Translations under genes and position numbers: made by a program
Notes under the pieces: model-generated
What the model was told of the DNA's origin: nothing
The model's database searches: none
Seen by the model: the letters and a program-made list of their open reading frames with translations, nothing else
NCBI RefSeq assembly: GCF_029625315.1
Contig: NZ_CP121110.1
Span: 5,066,501 to 5,130,500, forward strand
From: Flavobacterium ginsengisoli
GTDB taxonomy: Bacteria > Bacteroidota > Bacteroidia > Flavobacteriales > Flavobacteriaceae
Direction of reading: 5' to 3'
Length of the DNA: 64,000 nt
Shown: positions 45,353-54,997 of the stretch, in pieces
Layout: every line of letters starts with the position of its first letter
Position numbering within the stretch: the first letter of the stretch is position 1

Positions 45353-46864
45353 TTATTTAGGGAAATCCTGATTCTGATAAGCACCCAAGTCAGGCGGCGA
45401 AGTTCTTGTAATTCCTAAAATATCTGTTGTAATGATATAGGCCTGATTCCCTTTAGCGAAAGCGGCAGAAGTTTTATCAATATTGAATTTATTTTCAGAA
45501 GCATTATAAAACTTAGGATTTTCATTTAGAATAATGTTCGTGTAATGTTCTGTATCGGTTTTGAATTGGTAATTAGGATTGGTTGTTGAGTTGCTAAATT
45601 TCAATAAACAATTATTGAATTGATAAACAAATGTGGCTTTTGCATTTTTATCTAAATTTAATTCGTTTGTAGCTGAACCATAAATAATGCAATTATTGAA
45701 AGTAGCCTGAGTAAGCGGATTGGTTTCTGGAGTTGCTCCTGCCAAAGAGTTGCTTAAATTTACTGCAAACGGAGAACTGCCTGACCAATTATTATTAAAA
45801 GTACAGTGTGCAAAACTATAATTTCCGCCATAGATGCAAGATAAACTTGCTATTCCAGCACGATTTATAACAATGTTTTCTCCAGTAATTTGTTCGTTTT
45901 GAGCTAAAATTCCGTATTCAACGCAATTGTAAACTTGTGTGTTTTTGATCGAAATAGGATTTAATGAACTTCTGAAATCTAAGCCTACAATCGCATTTTT
46001 TAAAGTCAAATGATTGATAGAATGATTCGCGCTTCCTTTTTCAAAAATAACCGATTTCCATTGCCCAGGGATGTCAGAATAAAGTGATTCTAAACGGTCG
46101 CCTTCAAAAATAACTTCATTTTCGAGTTTGTTTGTCGTAGAAGTTTTTCCGTTAATTTCTAGAGAAGCATTTTTACCAACATACAAACCAGAATTGGCAT
46201 GAAAATGAATTCTTGCACCAGCTTCAAAAGTTATGGTTTTGTTTTCTGGAACTCCAGCATATCCATAAATGACGTATGGTTTTTCGTTTGTAAAAAGAAG
46301 CTCGTTTCCGTTTATGGGATCATTTTCGCTCAAATAGAACCCATCAACATCTTTGCCGTCAATTTTAATTTTTTCTTTGGTTCCGTCAGGATTTTGGTTC
46401 GGATATAAAAAAACAGCATCTTGAATTAAAGTAACCAAAGCAACTTCTTGCAAATTGGCTCCGCTGTCAAACTGAATTTGGTCAGTATATAAAAAATCAT
46501 CAGGATTGGCATCTGTAATATCTGCAGTTGTTTCTATAAAAATGTACAAACTGTCTTTTGCTAAAAGTGTAACATTTTGAAAAATCTTACCGTTGTTGCC
46601 CAACATTCCATCAACAGTCATTCTGTATTTAGAATTCAAGCCTTTTTTAAATTGTACAATCGGAATCGAAATGTCTTTTTTGCTTTGGTTGTAGACTTTT
46701 AATTGGTAAGTGCTTGAACCAATATTTTTAAAAACAGTATCCAAATAAACGGTGTCTTTTGAAAACTTTAAATCTCCAGAACTAGTAATGGTATCAAAAT
46801 CAGTTCGACAAGAACTGAAAGCAAGAATGATTCCGAAGATTAAAAGTGTAAAGTGTTGACGCAT
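45353..46864 (-). CDS. Lipoprotein with right-handed parallel beta-helix
   Basis: 503 aa. Lipoprotein signal (MRQHFTLLIFGIILAFSSC; lipid-attached Cys at 19). Residues about 40-160 look like an Ig-like/DUF-type beta domain (SSTYQLKVYNQSKKDISIPI). From about 200 the protein has parallel beta-helix turns (ITFEAGARIHFHANSGLYVG, HSINHLTLKNAIVGLDFRSS, INRAGIASLSCIYGGNYSFA). It ends DLGAYQNQDFPK. Probably anchored in the outer membrane or periplasm; carbohydrate or adhesion function not determinable. Confidence 0.82.
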   Translation of the reverse strand: MRQHFTLLIFGIILAFSSCRTDFDTITSSGDLKFSKDTVYLDTVFKNIGSSTYQLKVYNQSKKDISIPIVQFKKGLNSKYRMTVDGMLGNNGKIFQNVTLLAKDSLYIFIETTADITDANPDDFLYTDQIQFDSGANLQEVALVTLIQDAVFLYPNQNPDGTKEKIKIDGKDVDGFYLSENDPINGNELLFTNEKPYVIYGYAGVPENKTITFEAGARIHFHANSGLYVGKNASLEINGKTSTTNKLENEVIFEGDRLESLYSDIPGQWKSVIFEKGSANHSINHLTLKNAIVGLDFRSSLNPISIKNTQVYNCVEYGILAQNEQITGENIVINRAGIASLSCIYGGNYSFAHCTFNNNWSGSSPFAVNLSNSLAGATPETNPLTQATFNNCIIYGSATNELNLDKNAKATFVYQFNNCLLKFSNSTTNPNYQFKTDTEHYTNIILNENPKFYNASENKFNIDKTSAAFAKGNQAYIITTDILGITRTSPPDLGAYQNQDFPK

Positions 46865-46879
46865 TTAAAAAAGTTTTTT

Positions 46880-47025
46880 TTTGCCACAGATTAAAGGATT
46901 AAAAAGATTTTTTTGCCACAAATTCCGTGAATTTTCTTAAATTAAATTGAAATATAATTCGCTGAAATTTGTGTAATTCGTGGCTATACTTTTAAAATCC
47001 CTTTAATCTGTGCAATCTGTGGCAA
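46880..47025. repeat. Nested intergenic inverted repeat (GCCACAGATTA type)
   Basis: Outer arms TTGCCACAGATTAAAGGATT and CTTTAATCTGTGCAATCTGTGG; inner arms GCCACAAATTCCGTGAATTT and AAATTTGTGTAATTCGTGGC. It fills most of the 312-nt gap between the beta-helix lipoprotein and the thioesterase. Confidence 0.7.
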
Positions 47026-47176
47026 ATAAAATAATTTCTAGCCAAAGATTGATTTTGATTGTTTTTGTAAAAATAACAAAAAACCTACACGTTTGAAGTT
47101 GAATTTTAAATTTAGGATCGGATTTTAGATTTATGTCTTATCTTTCTTTAATTTTACGATTTTAAAGTTTATTTTA

Positions 47177-47608
47177 ATGAATTATACAAAAGAGCAGATT
47201 TTGGCGCGCTGCAATGAGTTTTCTAAAAACACATTGATGGAAACGTTAAAAATAGAATATATAGACGCCGGAGAAGATTTTTTAACTGCAAAAATGCCTG
47301 TAAATCCAAGTGTTCATCAGCCAATGGGATTGTTGCATGGAGGCGCTTCTGTTGCTTTGGCAGAAAGTGTCGGGAGTGCGGCTTCTTTCTTTTTTATCAA
47401 TCCGAAAGAACAGGAGGTAAGAGGTATCGAGATTTCGGCAAATCATCTAAAAAGCATTCGTGAAGGTTATGTTTTTGGAACAGCCAGAATTATTCACAAA
47501 GGAAGAAGTCTTCATCTTTGGGAAATCAAAATTACTGATGAAGAGGGAAATCTGGTTTCGCTTTGCAAATTGACGAATATGGTTTTGGATAGAAAGAAAA
47601 GCGAATAA
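47177..47608 (+). CDS. Hotdog-fold PaaI/MenI-type thioesterase
   Basis: 143 aa. Motif HQPMGLLHGGASVALAESVG, with the helix catalytic Glu, is typical of the PaaI/YdiI subfamily. Stop is 2 nt before the start of the isochorismate synthase gene, which points to 1,4-dihydroxy-2-naphthoyl-CoA hydrolysis in menaquinone synthesis (inference from context). Confidence 0.9.
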   Translation: MNYTKEQILARCNEFSKNTLMETLKIEYIDAGEDFLTAKMPVNPSVHQPMGLLHGGASVALAESVGSAASFFFINPKEQEVRGIEISANHLKSIREGYVFGTARIIHKGRSLHLWEIKITDEEGNLVSLCKLTNMVLDRKKSE

Positions 47609-47610
47609 AT

Positions 47611-48681
47611 ATGAATTCATTTTTCTTAAAAATTAAAAATCATAAAGAACAAAATTTACCCTTTGTACTTTATTCAAAACCCAATACAGAAAGCTATGTT
47701 GGGATTTTACAGCAAAATAATACATTATACAATGTTTCTGATTACAGTGAAAAAGGATTTGTTTTTGCTTCTTTTGATGAAAAACAACTAGTCTTGATTC
47801 CTGAAAATGAATCAGAAATTATTTCTGTCCACAAAGATCCAGCTTCATTTGAACCAATCGAGATTGACGATTTAAATTTTGATTCTGAAGCTAAGTTTCA
47901 ATACGAATATTTGGTAGCACAAGGAATTCAAGCGATAAAAAACGAAGAATTCAAAAAAGTCGTTTTATCGCGAAACGAAGAAGTGCCTTTATCTAAATTT
48001 GATTTTATTGAAACGTTTCAGCACTTGGTTCAATTGTATCCAGCAACTTTTTGTTATTGTTTCTTTCATCCTAAAATTGGTTTGTGGATGGGAGCGACTC
48101 CAGAAAAACTGCTAAAAGCAAACGGAAATGTTTTTGAAACGATGGCTTTGGCAGGAACGCAAAAAGACAATCAGGAAACTAAAATTATTTGGCGACAAAA
48201 AGAAAAAGACGAGCGACAATTTGTAACTGATTTTATTGTAAAAAGGCTTCGAGAATTTACAGCTTCGGTTGTGGTTTCTGAACCTTATAGTTTAAAAGCA
48301 GGATCTATTTGGCATATAAAAACCGATATTTCTGGAGTTTTAAAAGATAATTCGACTTTAGAAGAAGTAATCGATACGTTGCATCCAACTCCAGCCGTTT
48401 GCGGACTTCCAAAAAAGAAATCGAAAGGATTTATTATTGAAAACGAAAATTATGATAGAACTTTTTACACAGGTTTTCTAGGTGAATTGAACAGCACTTT
48501 TGGAGAAGCTCAAGCAAGTTCTGATTTATTTGTAAATTTACGATGCATGCAGATTCAGGAAGAAAAAGCAATTTTATATATGGGTTGCGGAATTACAAGA
48601 GAAAGCGTTCCGGAAAAAGAATGGGAAGAAAGCGTCAATAAATCAATGACGATGAAAAGAGTCTTGAAAGTTAGGAGTTAG
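47611..48681 (+). CDS. menF: Isochorismate synthase (MenF/EntC-type chorismate-binding enzyme)
   Basis: 356 aa. C-terminal chorismate-binding domain: KVVLSRNEEVPLSKFDFIET, GATPEKLLKANGNVFETMAL, AGTQKDNQ, SIWHIKTDISGVL, HPTPAVCGLPKK, YDRTFYTGFLGELNSTFGEA. Short N-terminus, as in Bacteroidetes MenF. It converts chorismate to isochorismate for menaquinone, the electron acceptor of the hydrogenase in this organism (pathway inference). Confidence 0.9.
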   Translation: MNSFFLKIKNHKEQNLPFVLYSKPNTESYVGILQQNNTLYNVSDYSEKGFVFASFDEKQLVLIPENESEIISVHKDPASFEPIEIDDLNFDSEAKFQYEYLVAQGIQAIKNEEFKKVVLSRNEEVPLSKFDFIETFQHLVQLYPATFCYCFFHPKIGLWMGATPEKLLKANGNVFETMALAGTQKDNQETKIIWRQKEKDERQFVTDFIVKRLREFTASVVVSEPYSLKAGSIWHIKTDISGVLKDNSTLEEVIDTLHPTPAVCGLPKKKSKGFIIENENYDRTFYTGFLGELNSTFGEAQASSDLFVNLRCMQIQEEKAILYMGCGITRESVPEKEWEESVNKSMTMKRVLKVRS

Positions 48682-48785
48682 AAGTTATGAATTATGAGTT
48701 TTCAGTCAAAGTCACAGTTTTCAGTTACTGAGACTTAATATTGCGACTGTGGCTAAACTTGAAACAAAACAAACAAAAAGAGAAA

Positions 48786-49502
48786 ATGAAACTAGATATA
48801 TTAGCATTTGGTGCACATCCAGACGATGTAGAATTAGGTTGTGCTGGAACAATTTTAAAAGAAGTTTCCCTTGGGAAAAAAGTAGGCATTGTAGATTTAA
48901 CACGTGGTGAATTAGGAACACGTGGAACTGCAGAAATTAGAGATCAGGAGGCAAAAGATGCGGCTAAGATTTTAGGTGTTTTAGTACGCGAAAATTTAGC
49001 AATGCGCGATGGCTTTTTTGTGAATGATGAAAAACATCAATTAGAAGTCATAAAAATGATACGTAAATACAAACCTGAAATTGTATTGTGCAATGCAATA
49101 GACGATCGCCATATTGATCATGGAAAAGGAAGCAAACTAGTTTCTGATTCTTGCTTTCTTTCGGGATTAATGAAAATTGAAACTTCGATTGATGGAGTAC
49201 AGCAAGAAGCGTGGAGACCTAAAATTGTTTATCATTATATTCAATGGAAAAATATTATTCCAGATTTTGTTGTAGATATTACAGGATTTGAAAAAAAGAA
49301 AGTAGAAGCGATTTCTGCTTATAAAACCCAATTTTACGATCCGAATTCAAAAGAACCTGCAACACCAATTACAAGTAAAAACTTTTTTGAAAGTCTAAAT
49401 TACCGCGCGCAGGACTTAGGAAGACTAGTTGGGAAAGATTTTGCAGAAGGTTTTACAGTTGAAAGATGTTTGGCAGTCAATAGCTTAGAAAATTTGATAT
49501 AA
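48786..49502 (+). CDS. bshB1: Bacillithiol biosynthesis deacetylase BshB1
   Basis: 238 aa from ATG 48786 (MKLDILAFGAHPDDVELGCA); an upstream in-frame ATG at 48741 adds an unlikely leader. PIG-L/LmbE family zinc site: AHPDD, then the distal His in DDRHIDHGKGSKL. It removes acetyl from GlcNAc-malate. Characteristic of Bacteroidetes and Firmicutes that use bacillithiol. Single gene. Confidence 0.93.
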   Translation: MKLDILAFGAHPDDVELGCAGTILKEVSLGKKVGIVDLTRGELGTRGTAEIRDQEAKDAAKILGVLVRENLAMRDGFFVNDEKHQLEVIKMIRKYKPEIVLCNAIDDRHIDHGKGSKLVSDSCFLSGLMKIETSIDGVQQEAWRPKIVYHYIQWKNIIPDFVVDITGFEKKKVEAISAYKTQFYDPNSKEPATPITSKNFFESLNYRAQDLGRLVGKDFAEGFTVERCLAVNSLENLI

Positions 49503-49530
49503 TTTTTATGAAAATTTTTCATTTTTTTCT

Positions 49531-49560
49531 TTGTAGAACTCAACCTTTGTTCTATATTTG
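49531..49560 (+). promoter_or_regulatory. Promoter of tRNA-His
   Basis: TTG at 49531-49533 and TATATTTG at 49553-49560, an exact TAnnTTTG, start-to-start distance 22, about 20 nt before the tRNA. It is a good internal reference for what this organism's promoters look like. Confidence 0.7.
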
Positions 49561-49580
49561 CACTCGCTAAGCAGAAAAAT

Positions 49581-49655
49581 GGTGGTTGTAGCTCAGCTGG
49601 TTAGAGTAGCGGTTTGTGGTGCCGCGGGTCGCCGGTTCGAACCCGGTCAGCCACC
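49581..49655 (+). tRNA. tRNA-His (anticodon GTG)
   Basis: Extra G-1 opposite C73, the hallmark of tRNA-His. Acceptor GTGGTTG/CAGCCAC, D-arm GCTC-AGCTGGTTA-GAGT, anticodon stem GCGGT/GCCGC with loop TTGTGGT, T-arm GCCGG-TTCGAAC-CCGGT (last pair G-T). Canonical, in contrast with the tRNA-like genes at 16 and 18 kb. Confidence 0.95.
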
Positions 49656-49663
49656 CAGAAAGA

Positions 49664-49692
49664 AAGCCTTGAAGAAATTCAAGGCTTTTTTA
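49664..49692 (+). terminator. Terminator after tRNA-His
   Basis: AAGCCTTGAA-GAAA-TTCAAGGCTT followed by T-run. Confidence 0.9.
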
Positions 49693-49779
49693 GTTTAAAA
49701 GACAAAACTTTCAAATGTTTAAAATCCAAATATCAAAGTGTCTCAACTTGATGTTTGGATTTTTTTTGATTTCATAAAA

Positions 49780-49814
49780 AAAAGCACAACTGGTAGGGTT
49801 GTGCTTTTTTGGTT
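49780..49814 (-). terminator. Terminator after the zinc metallopeptidase gene
   Basis: AAGCACAAC-TGGTAG-GGTTGTGCTT with A/T runs on both sides; usable from the minus strand. Confidence 0.85.
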
Positions 49815-49837
49815 GGTAATTATTTGGTTTTTATGTA

Positions 49838-50692
49838 TTATCTAATGTCTTCAAATGTAGTTCCTTGTTTAATATCTCCAGTTGTAAAACCTTTCTTAAA
49901 CCAATACATTCTTTGTTCTGAAGTTCCGTGAGTAAAAGAATCAGGAACAACATGTCCTTGCATTTTGCTTTGAATAGCATCGTCTCCAACAGCATTTGCA
50001 GCACTTAAAGCTTCATCTATATCTCCTACATCAAGATCTTTCTGGTTATCGTGTGCCCAAACTCCAGCATAAAAATCAGCTTGTAATTCTAAGGCTACAG
50101 ATAATTTATTAGCTTCTGCATCGCTTTTTCCTTGCTGCATTTGACGCATTTTAGAAGATGTTCCCATTAAGGTTTGAATATGATGGCCAATTTCATGCGC
50201 AATAACGTATGCAATCGCAAAATCGCCTCCTTTTGCGCCAAATTTAGTTTTTAACTCTTCAAAAAAATCTAAATCCATATATACTTTGCGATCGCCTGGG
50301 CAATAAAAAGGACCTGAAGCAGATGATGCTCCGCCGCAAGCAGTTTGTACAGCGCCTTTAAAAAGAACTAATTTTGGTTTTTCGTAGGTCATTCCATGTT
50401 CTGCAAAAATCTTTGTCCACGTATCTTCATTGTATGCAAGTAAAGTCCTTACATATTCGCCCATTTTTTTATCTTCCTCGCTTAGAGGAGCTGCAGTTTC
50501 TGTTTGTTGGGATTGTCCACCTTGCATTTGTTCTAGAATTGGCGCTATTTGCTGACCTGTTTCGCCTCCAAAAACATTAAGCAGTAAAATAATAATCCCA
50601 ATAACTCCACCGCCGACTAGTGCTTTGCCACCGCCAGAAATTGATCTTCTGTCTTCTACATTGTCACTTTGTCTTCTGCCTTGCCATTTCAT
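49838..50692 (-). CDS. YpfJ-type neutral zinc metallopeptidase
   Basis: 284 aa. One N-terminal membrane anchor (GGGVIGIIILLLNVFGG, about 27-45), a disordered Gln/Gly linker, then the protease domain with YVIAHEIGHHIQTLMG (HEIGHH zinc site) and ELQADFYAGVWAHD supplying the third ligand. Family start MKWQGRRQSDNVEDRR is conserved. Substrate unknown. Confidence 0.92.
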   Translation of the reverse strand: MKWQGRRQSDNVEDRRSISGGGKALVGGGVIGIIILLLNVFGGETGQQIAPILEQMQGGQSQQTETAAPLSEEDKKMGEYVRTLLAYNEDTWTKIFAEHGMTYEKPKLVLFKGAVQTACGGASSASGPFYCPGDRKVYMDLDFFEELKTKFGAKGGDFAIAYVIAHEIGHHIQTLMGTSSKMRQMQQGKSDAEANKLSVALELQADFYAGVWAHDNQKDLDVGDIDEALSAANAVGDDAIQSKMQGHVVPDSFTHGTSEQRMYWFKKGFTTGDIKQGTTFEDIR

Positions 50693-50853
50693 ATTGAATT
50701 CTTTTTAATCTGGTTATTAAAACGTTGTACGAATTTATAGATTTTTTATGATAAATTTCACAATTGGAACATTAAGTTTTCAGTCTCATTTTTTGTTTTC
50801 TATCAAAAACAATTTATTAAGGCTGTGACTCAAACTGAGATTCAAAAACTAAA

Positions 50854-53800
50854 TCATCCTAGCCATTTTACTAATGCTTCTTCAACTGTTCCTTTCATGA
50901 TTGGTTTAGAAATATAATCGTCCATTCCGGCAGAAATGCATTTATTGCGTTCTTCTTTTTCAGCGCCAGCCGTAACGGCAATTATCGGAATGTCGCGTCC
51001 TTTTTTAGTATTTCTAATGGCTTTTGCAGTCTCATAACCATTCATTATTGGCATTTGAATATCCATAAAAATAAGGGTTGGATTTATTTTTTCAAATTGT
51101 TGAATGGCTTCGTACCCGTTTTCGCATTCGAAAATAAAGGCATTATGGTATAAATTTTTTATAATTGTTTTAAGAAGAAGCATGTTTACCTTGTTGTCTT
51201 CTACAATTAGAAAAGTAATATTGTTGTCGTTTGTTTCTATCTCGTCAGAATCTAGATCGATATCTAAACTTTTAAGCTCGGCATTATATTTATCATTTAT
51301 ACTTTGATTGCTTGTTTTTAGATTTAAATCAAAGAAAAAAGTGCTTCCTTCGTCAATTTTGCTTTCCAACTGTAAACGACTTTCCATTAAAGCGAGCAAT
51401 TGGTTAGATATGGTTAAGCCTAATCCGGTTCCTCCAAACTTTCTTGTTGTAGAGCTATCTTCTTGTAGAAAAGCTTTAAAGATTTTCTTCTGATTTTTTT
51501 CAAGAATTCCAATTCCAGTATCGATTACGGCAAAACGAAGCACGCAGTTGTTGTTATGGTTCTTCTCTAAAACCGAAACGTTTAATTTGATAGATCCTTC
51601 GGTTGTGAATTTAACAGCGTTTGAAAGCAGATTAATCAAGATCTGTTTTAGTCGAACAATATCTGTCCAGATATATTTGGGAACATCAGGATCAATGTTT
51701 AATTCAAGTTCCAGATTTTTTTTGTTCGATTCGTAAACAATTAAATCAAAAACTTGACCTAAAATTTTTTTAATATCATATAGGTCAATAAACAGTTCCA
51801 GTTTTCCTGCTTCAATTTTTGAGAAATCCAAAATGTCATTTATAATTTCAAGAAGAGAATGAGCTGATTGGTTAATCGTGGTCATGTATTTTTCTTGAAT
51901 TTCCTCCAATTCCGTTTTCATTAATAAGTGTGTAAAACCAATAATTCCGTTTAAAGGAGTTCTAATTTCGTGCGACATATTAGCCAAGAAGTCAGATTTT
52001 GATTTGTTTGCCGCTTCAGCCAGCTGTTTCGCTTTTATAGCATCTTCTATTTCTTTTTTACTTGTAATGTCAAAATAAATTCCGCCAACAAATTCAATTT
52101 CATCATCTCGTTTAATTACATCTCCAAATTCTTCAATCCAAATAAACTCGCCACTTTTGCGTTGAATGCGATACACATTATGCAAAGGCATTCCATGCTG
52201 TAGATTATCGATTTGATTGTTAATTACCTCTTCTTTGTCATCTGGATGAATTAACGATAAGAAAGATAAATTATTTTCAATGAATTCAGATTTTGAATAT
52301 CCCGTAAGATTTAAAACTTCATCGTTTAAGAATATTTTGGTAGAGAAGGCATCAAATTTTGATAGATAAACTGTGCCAGGAATGTTGTTTGCAATCAGTT
52401 TAAATTTCTCCTCACTTTCAATAATTTTAGTTTCGTTTCGGTTTCTTTCTAGAGCAGATGAGATATTATTTGCTAATACCTGAAAGATGTTTATTTCGTC
52501 TTCAGACCATTTTCTTTCAGTAGTGCAGTCGTCAAAACCAATAAAACCAGTAAATAAATCGTTAATGTAAATTGGCAGAATTAAGATCGATTGAATTTCA
52601 TTATCTATAAGTAGTTTTTTGAAAAAGCCATCATTAAGATTTCTTGTAAATGTGTTTAGAATTTTTCTTTGCGAAGCAACATCATAAATTTCTTGAAGAT
52701 TTTCTTCTGTCATATGGTGCAGAGGAGTAATTTGATGGACAACACCTTCACGCGACCATTTATATTTTTGACTAACGGTATTGTAAATCGGATCCTTTTC
52801 GTAGTAATACATATGATCTACTTTGGTCGCTTTTCCTATAATTTGATAGGTTTCCTGAAACATCTGATGAGTAGTTTTGCTCAAGAGAAACTTTTCGGTA
52901 CATAGAGAAAGTGCAGACAAGAGCTGACTTTTAAGTTCTAATTTTCTTTCTGCTTCTAAACGCATTTGTGAAGAAATTGCAAGTGAAATTACATCAGAGA
53001 TAGTTCTCGCATAATTAATGTCTTCATTATCCCATTCTCGTTTTTGTTCTGTACTTTCAAAACAAGCAACACCTGCTAATTGGCCTGTTAAGAAAATAGG
53101 TACATCTAGCATCGATTTGATATTGTTTTTTGTAAAATAAAGCTTTTCAAACTCAGAAGTTTCCAGTTTATTGAATACGTCTGGCGCGTTAATAATGGCT
53201 TTATTGTTTAAGGTTTCAAAATAAATAGGATAGGATTCTTTATTTAAGATGTTTTTATCGCTTAAACTTTGATTGTCTATGCTAAAAAGGTTTTTGCAGG
53301 TAATTAAATCATTGTCGTATTTCCAGAAACTTACGCGGTTCGTATTGCTTATAGAGGTCGCTTCTTTTAAGATTAAGTCTATAACCGTATTTAAATCATC
53401 GTATTTGCTAAAGTCTGTTGTAGATAATTTTTTGGTCGAATTATTATAGGCTTCAATTTTTTTAAGACGTCTTTTTTTCTCGTTTTCGATGTTTTTCTTC
53501 TCGGTAATATCTCGCGCAATTCCAGAAAATCCAGCCGTTAATCCTAAGTCGTTTTTTCGAACAATAATTTTTTGTGAAATCCATATTTCATCACCATTCT
53601 TCTTCAAAATAGGAATTTCGATAATCGGATAATTATTTTCGTTAAGCACCAAATTTTCATAAAAATCAACAGCACTACTGATATAGTTATCATGAATGAA
53701 ATTAGAATAATGCTTTTTGATTATTTCGTTTTGAGTGTATCCAAGAGCAGAAATGCCAAATTCATTTATAAAAGTAAAATGACCGTCAGCATCGATTTCA

Positions 53801-54906
53801 AAAATAATATCTGTTGCCGTTTCAATTAGATTTTTATATTGATCCTGAACAATAACTTGTTCTGTTACGTCTTGTCCAATGCTAATAATTAGGTCGTCTG
53901 AGAATTTTTTATCTTTCCATTGAATGTATTTATATTCACCGCTTTCGGCTTTTAATTTTCTAATGTAAAGTTTGTTTTCTTGATTTCTAACAAGATTTAA
54001 TTTTTCGTTGGATTCTAAATTTTCAGTCAATTCCCAGAATTTTAAACCCATAACCTGATCAGGTTGGTATCCTAAAATAGGGGTTATGGTTTCGCCGCAA
54101 AAAAGTATTTCGCCTTTTTGGTTGGATGCTATTGTAAGCGAATTTCCTTTATGAACAATTTCGCTTGCAAATCTAAAATTGTCTCTATTGTCTAATAAAA
54201 CTGCATATTTTACTTGGTTTATGATGAAAATAAGGATGCAGAAATTGATTAATAAAATAGAAGATTTTATTGGAATTAGCTGAAATGCAACTGTTGCTAT
54301 TAAAAAGCTAAATGTTAACGCAACAAAAAGCCAGTATATTTTTATGGGCTTAAGTATGTTGTAAGAAAAGAAAAATGAAATCAGGAAGACAATAATTGGT
54401 ACAACATCACTGCTTAAAGTAACAATGTTGTAAGCCACGTAACTGATATAAACAAAGAAGCAGGAAATGAAAATCTGTTGAATGTGATCTCTTACCCATT
54501 TAATTTTGTTTGTTATAGTGTAGATAACAAGAACAAAAATACCAATTAGAACATTGACTATTAATAGACTTTTAGGTCTAATTTTAAAGATCTCATTTAT
54601 GATCTCAATAATAATAACTGCAATACCAAAAAATAAAATATAAAGCTGATATTCTCTGCCAACGGTATCTTGTTCTTTCTTTTTTTCGATGAAGTATCCA
54701 ATTTTAGCTTTAATTCTAAAAAATTGGTAAACTAGAAGCGACAAAAATGCAAAGAGCGATAAACCTAAAACAAAAAGCTTATGGTTATTGTAGTAAATTA
54801 TGTCTGAATTAAATACATACCACCTAGTCACAATCGATTCGAAGGTACTTCCAACAGTGGAAATTCCTGAAAGAATCAAATTGAAAAAACTACAGTTTGC
54901 GGCCAT
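50854..54906 (-). CDS. Large hybrid sensor histidine kinase (PAS/GAF/HisKA/HATPase/REC)
   Basis: 1350 aa. Six or so membrane segments in the first ~230 residues (LFVLGLSLFAFLSLLVYQFF, YILFFGIAVIIIEIINEIFK, IVFLISFFFSYNILKPI). Then PAS about 245-355 and 358-475, GAF about 490-640 and 660-820, a third PAS about 830-955, HisKA with ANMSHEIRTPLNGIIGFTHL (about 980), HATPase with DTGIGILEKNQKK and GGTGLGLTISNQL, and a C-terminal receiver (FLIVEDNKVNMLLL, phospho-Asp in FMDIQMPIMNGYE, KPIM). No separate regulator is adjacent, so output passes by phosphorelay elsewhere. Signal unknown. Confidence 0.93.
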   Translation of the reverse strand: MAANCSFFNLILSGISTVGSTFESIVTRWYVFNSDIIYYNNHKLFVLGLSLFAFLSLLVYQFFRIKAKIGYFIEKKKEQDTVGREYQLYILFFGIAVIIIEIINEIFKIRPKSLLIVNVLIGIFVLVIYTITNKIKWVRDHIQQIFISCFFVYISYVAYNIVTLSSDVVPIIVFLISFFFSYNILKPIKIYWLFVALTFSFLIATVAFQLIPIKSSILLINFCILIFIINQVKYAVLLDNRDNFRFASEIVHKGNSLTIASNQKGEILFCGETITPILGYQPDQVMGLKFWELTENLESNEKLNLVRNQENKLYIRKLKAESGEYKYIQWKDKKFSDDLIISIGQDVTEQVIVQDQYKNLIETATDIIFEIDADGHFTFINEFGISALGYTQNEIIKKHYSNFIHDNYISSAVDFYENLVLNENNYPIIEIPILKKNGDEIWISQKIIVRKNDLGLTAGFSGIARDITEKKNIENEKKRRLKKIEAYNNSTKKLSTTDFSKYDDLNTVIDLILKEATSISNTNRVSFWKYDNDLITCKNLFSIDNQSLSDKNILNKESYPIYFETLNNKAIINAPDVFNKLETSEFEKLYFTKNNIKSMLDVPIFLTGQLAGVACFESTEQKREWDNEDINYARTISDVISLAISSQMRLEAERKLELKSQLLSALSLCTEKFLLSKTTHQMFQETYQIIGKATKVDHMYYYEKDPIYNTVSQKYKWSREGVVHQITPLHHMTEENLQEIYDVASQRKILNTFTRNLNDGFFKKLLIDNEIQSILILPIYINDLFTGFIGFDDCTTERKWSEDEINIFQVLANNISSALERNRNETKIIESEEKFKLIANNIPGTVYLSKFDAFSTKIFLNDEVLNLTGYSKSEFIENNLSFLSLIHPDDKEEVINNQIDNLQHGMPLHNVYRIQRKSGEFIWIEEFGDVIKRDDEIEFVGGIYFDITSKKEIEDAIKAKQLAEAANKSKSDFLANMSHEIRTPLNGIIGFTHLLMKTELEEIQEKYMTTINQSAHSLLEIINDILDFSKIEAGKLELFIDLYDIKKILGQVFDLIVYESNKKNLELELNIDPDVPKYIWTDIVRLKQILINLLSNAVKFTTEGSIKLNVSVLEKNHNNNCVLRFAVIDTGIGILEKNQKKIFKAFLQEDSSTTRKFGGTGLGLTISNQLLALMESRLQLESKIDEGSTFFFDLNLKTSNQSINDKYNAELKSLDIDLDSDEIETNDNNITFLIVEDNKVNMLLLKTIIKNLYHNAFIFECENGYEAIQQFEKINPTLIFMDIQMPIMNGYETAKAIRNTKKGRDIPIIAVTAGAEKEERNKCISAGMDDYISKPIMKGTVEEALVKWLG

Positions 54907-54997
54907 AGAATTTGGGGGTATGTTGGTTTAGTAAATAGCGTTTTGAAAATTCTTAAAAAGAAGTGGTTAAGTTCTCTGAAATTAAGAATTTTCTATT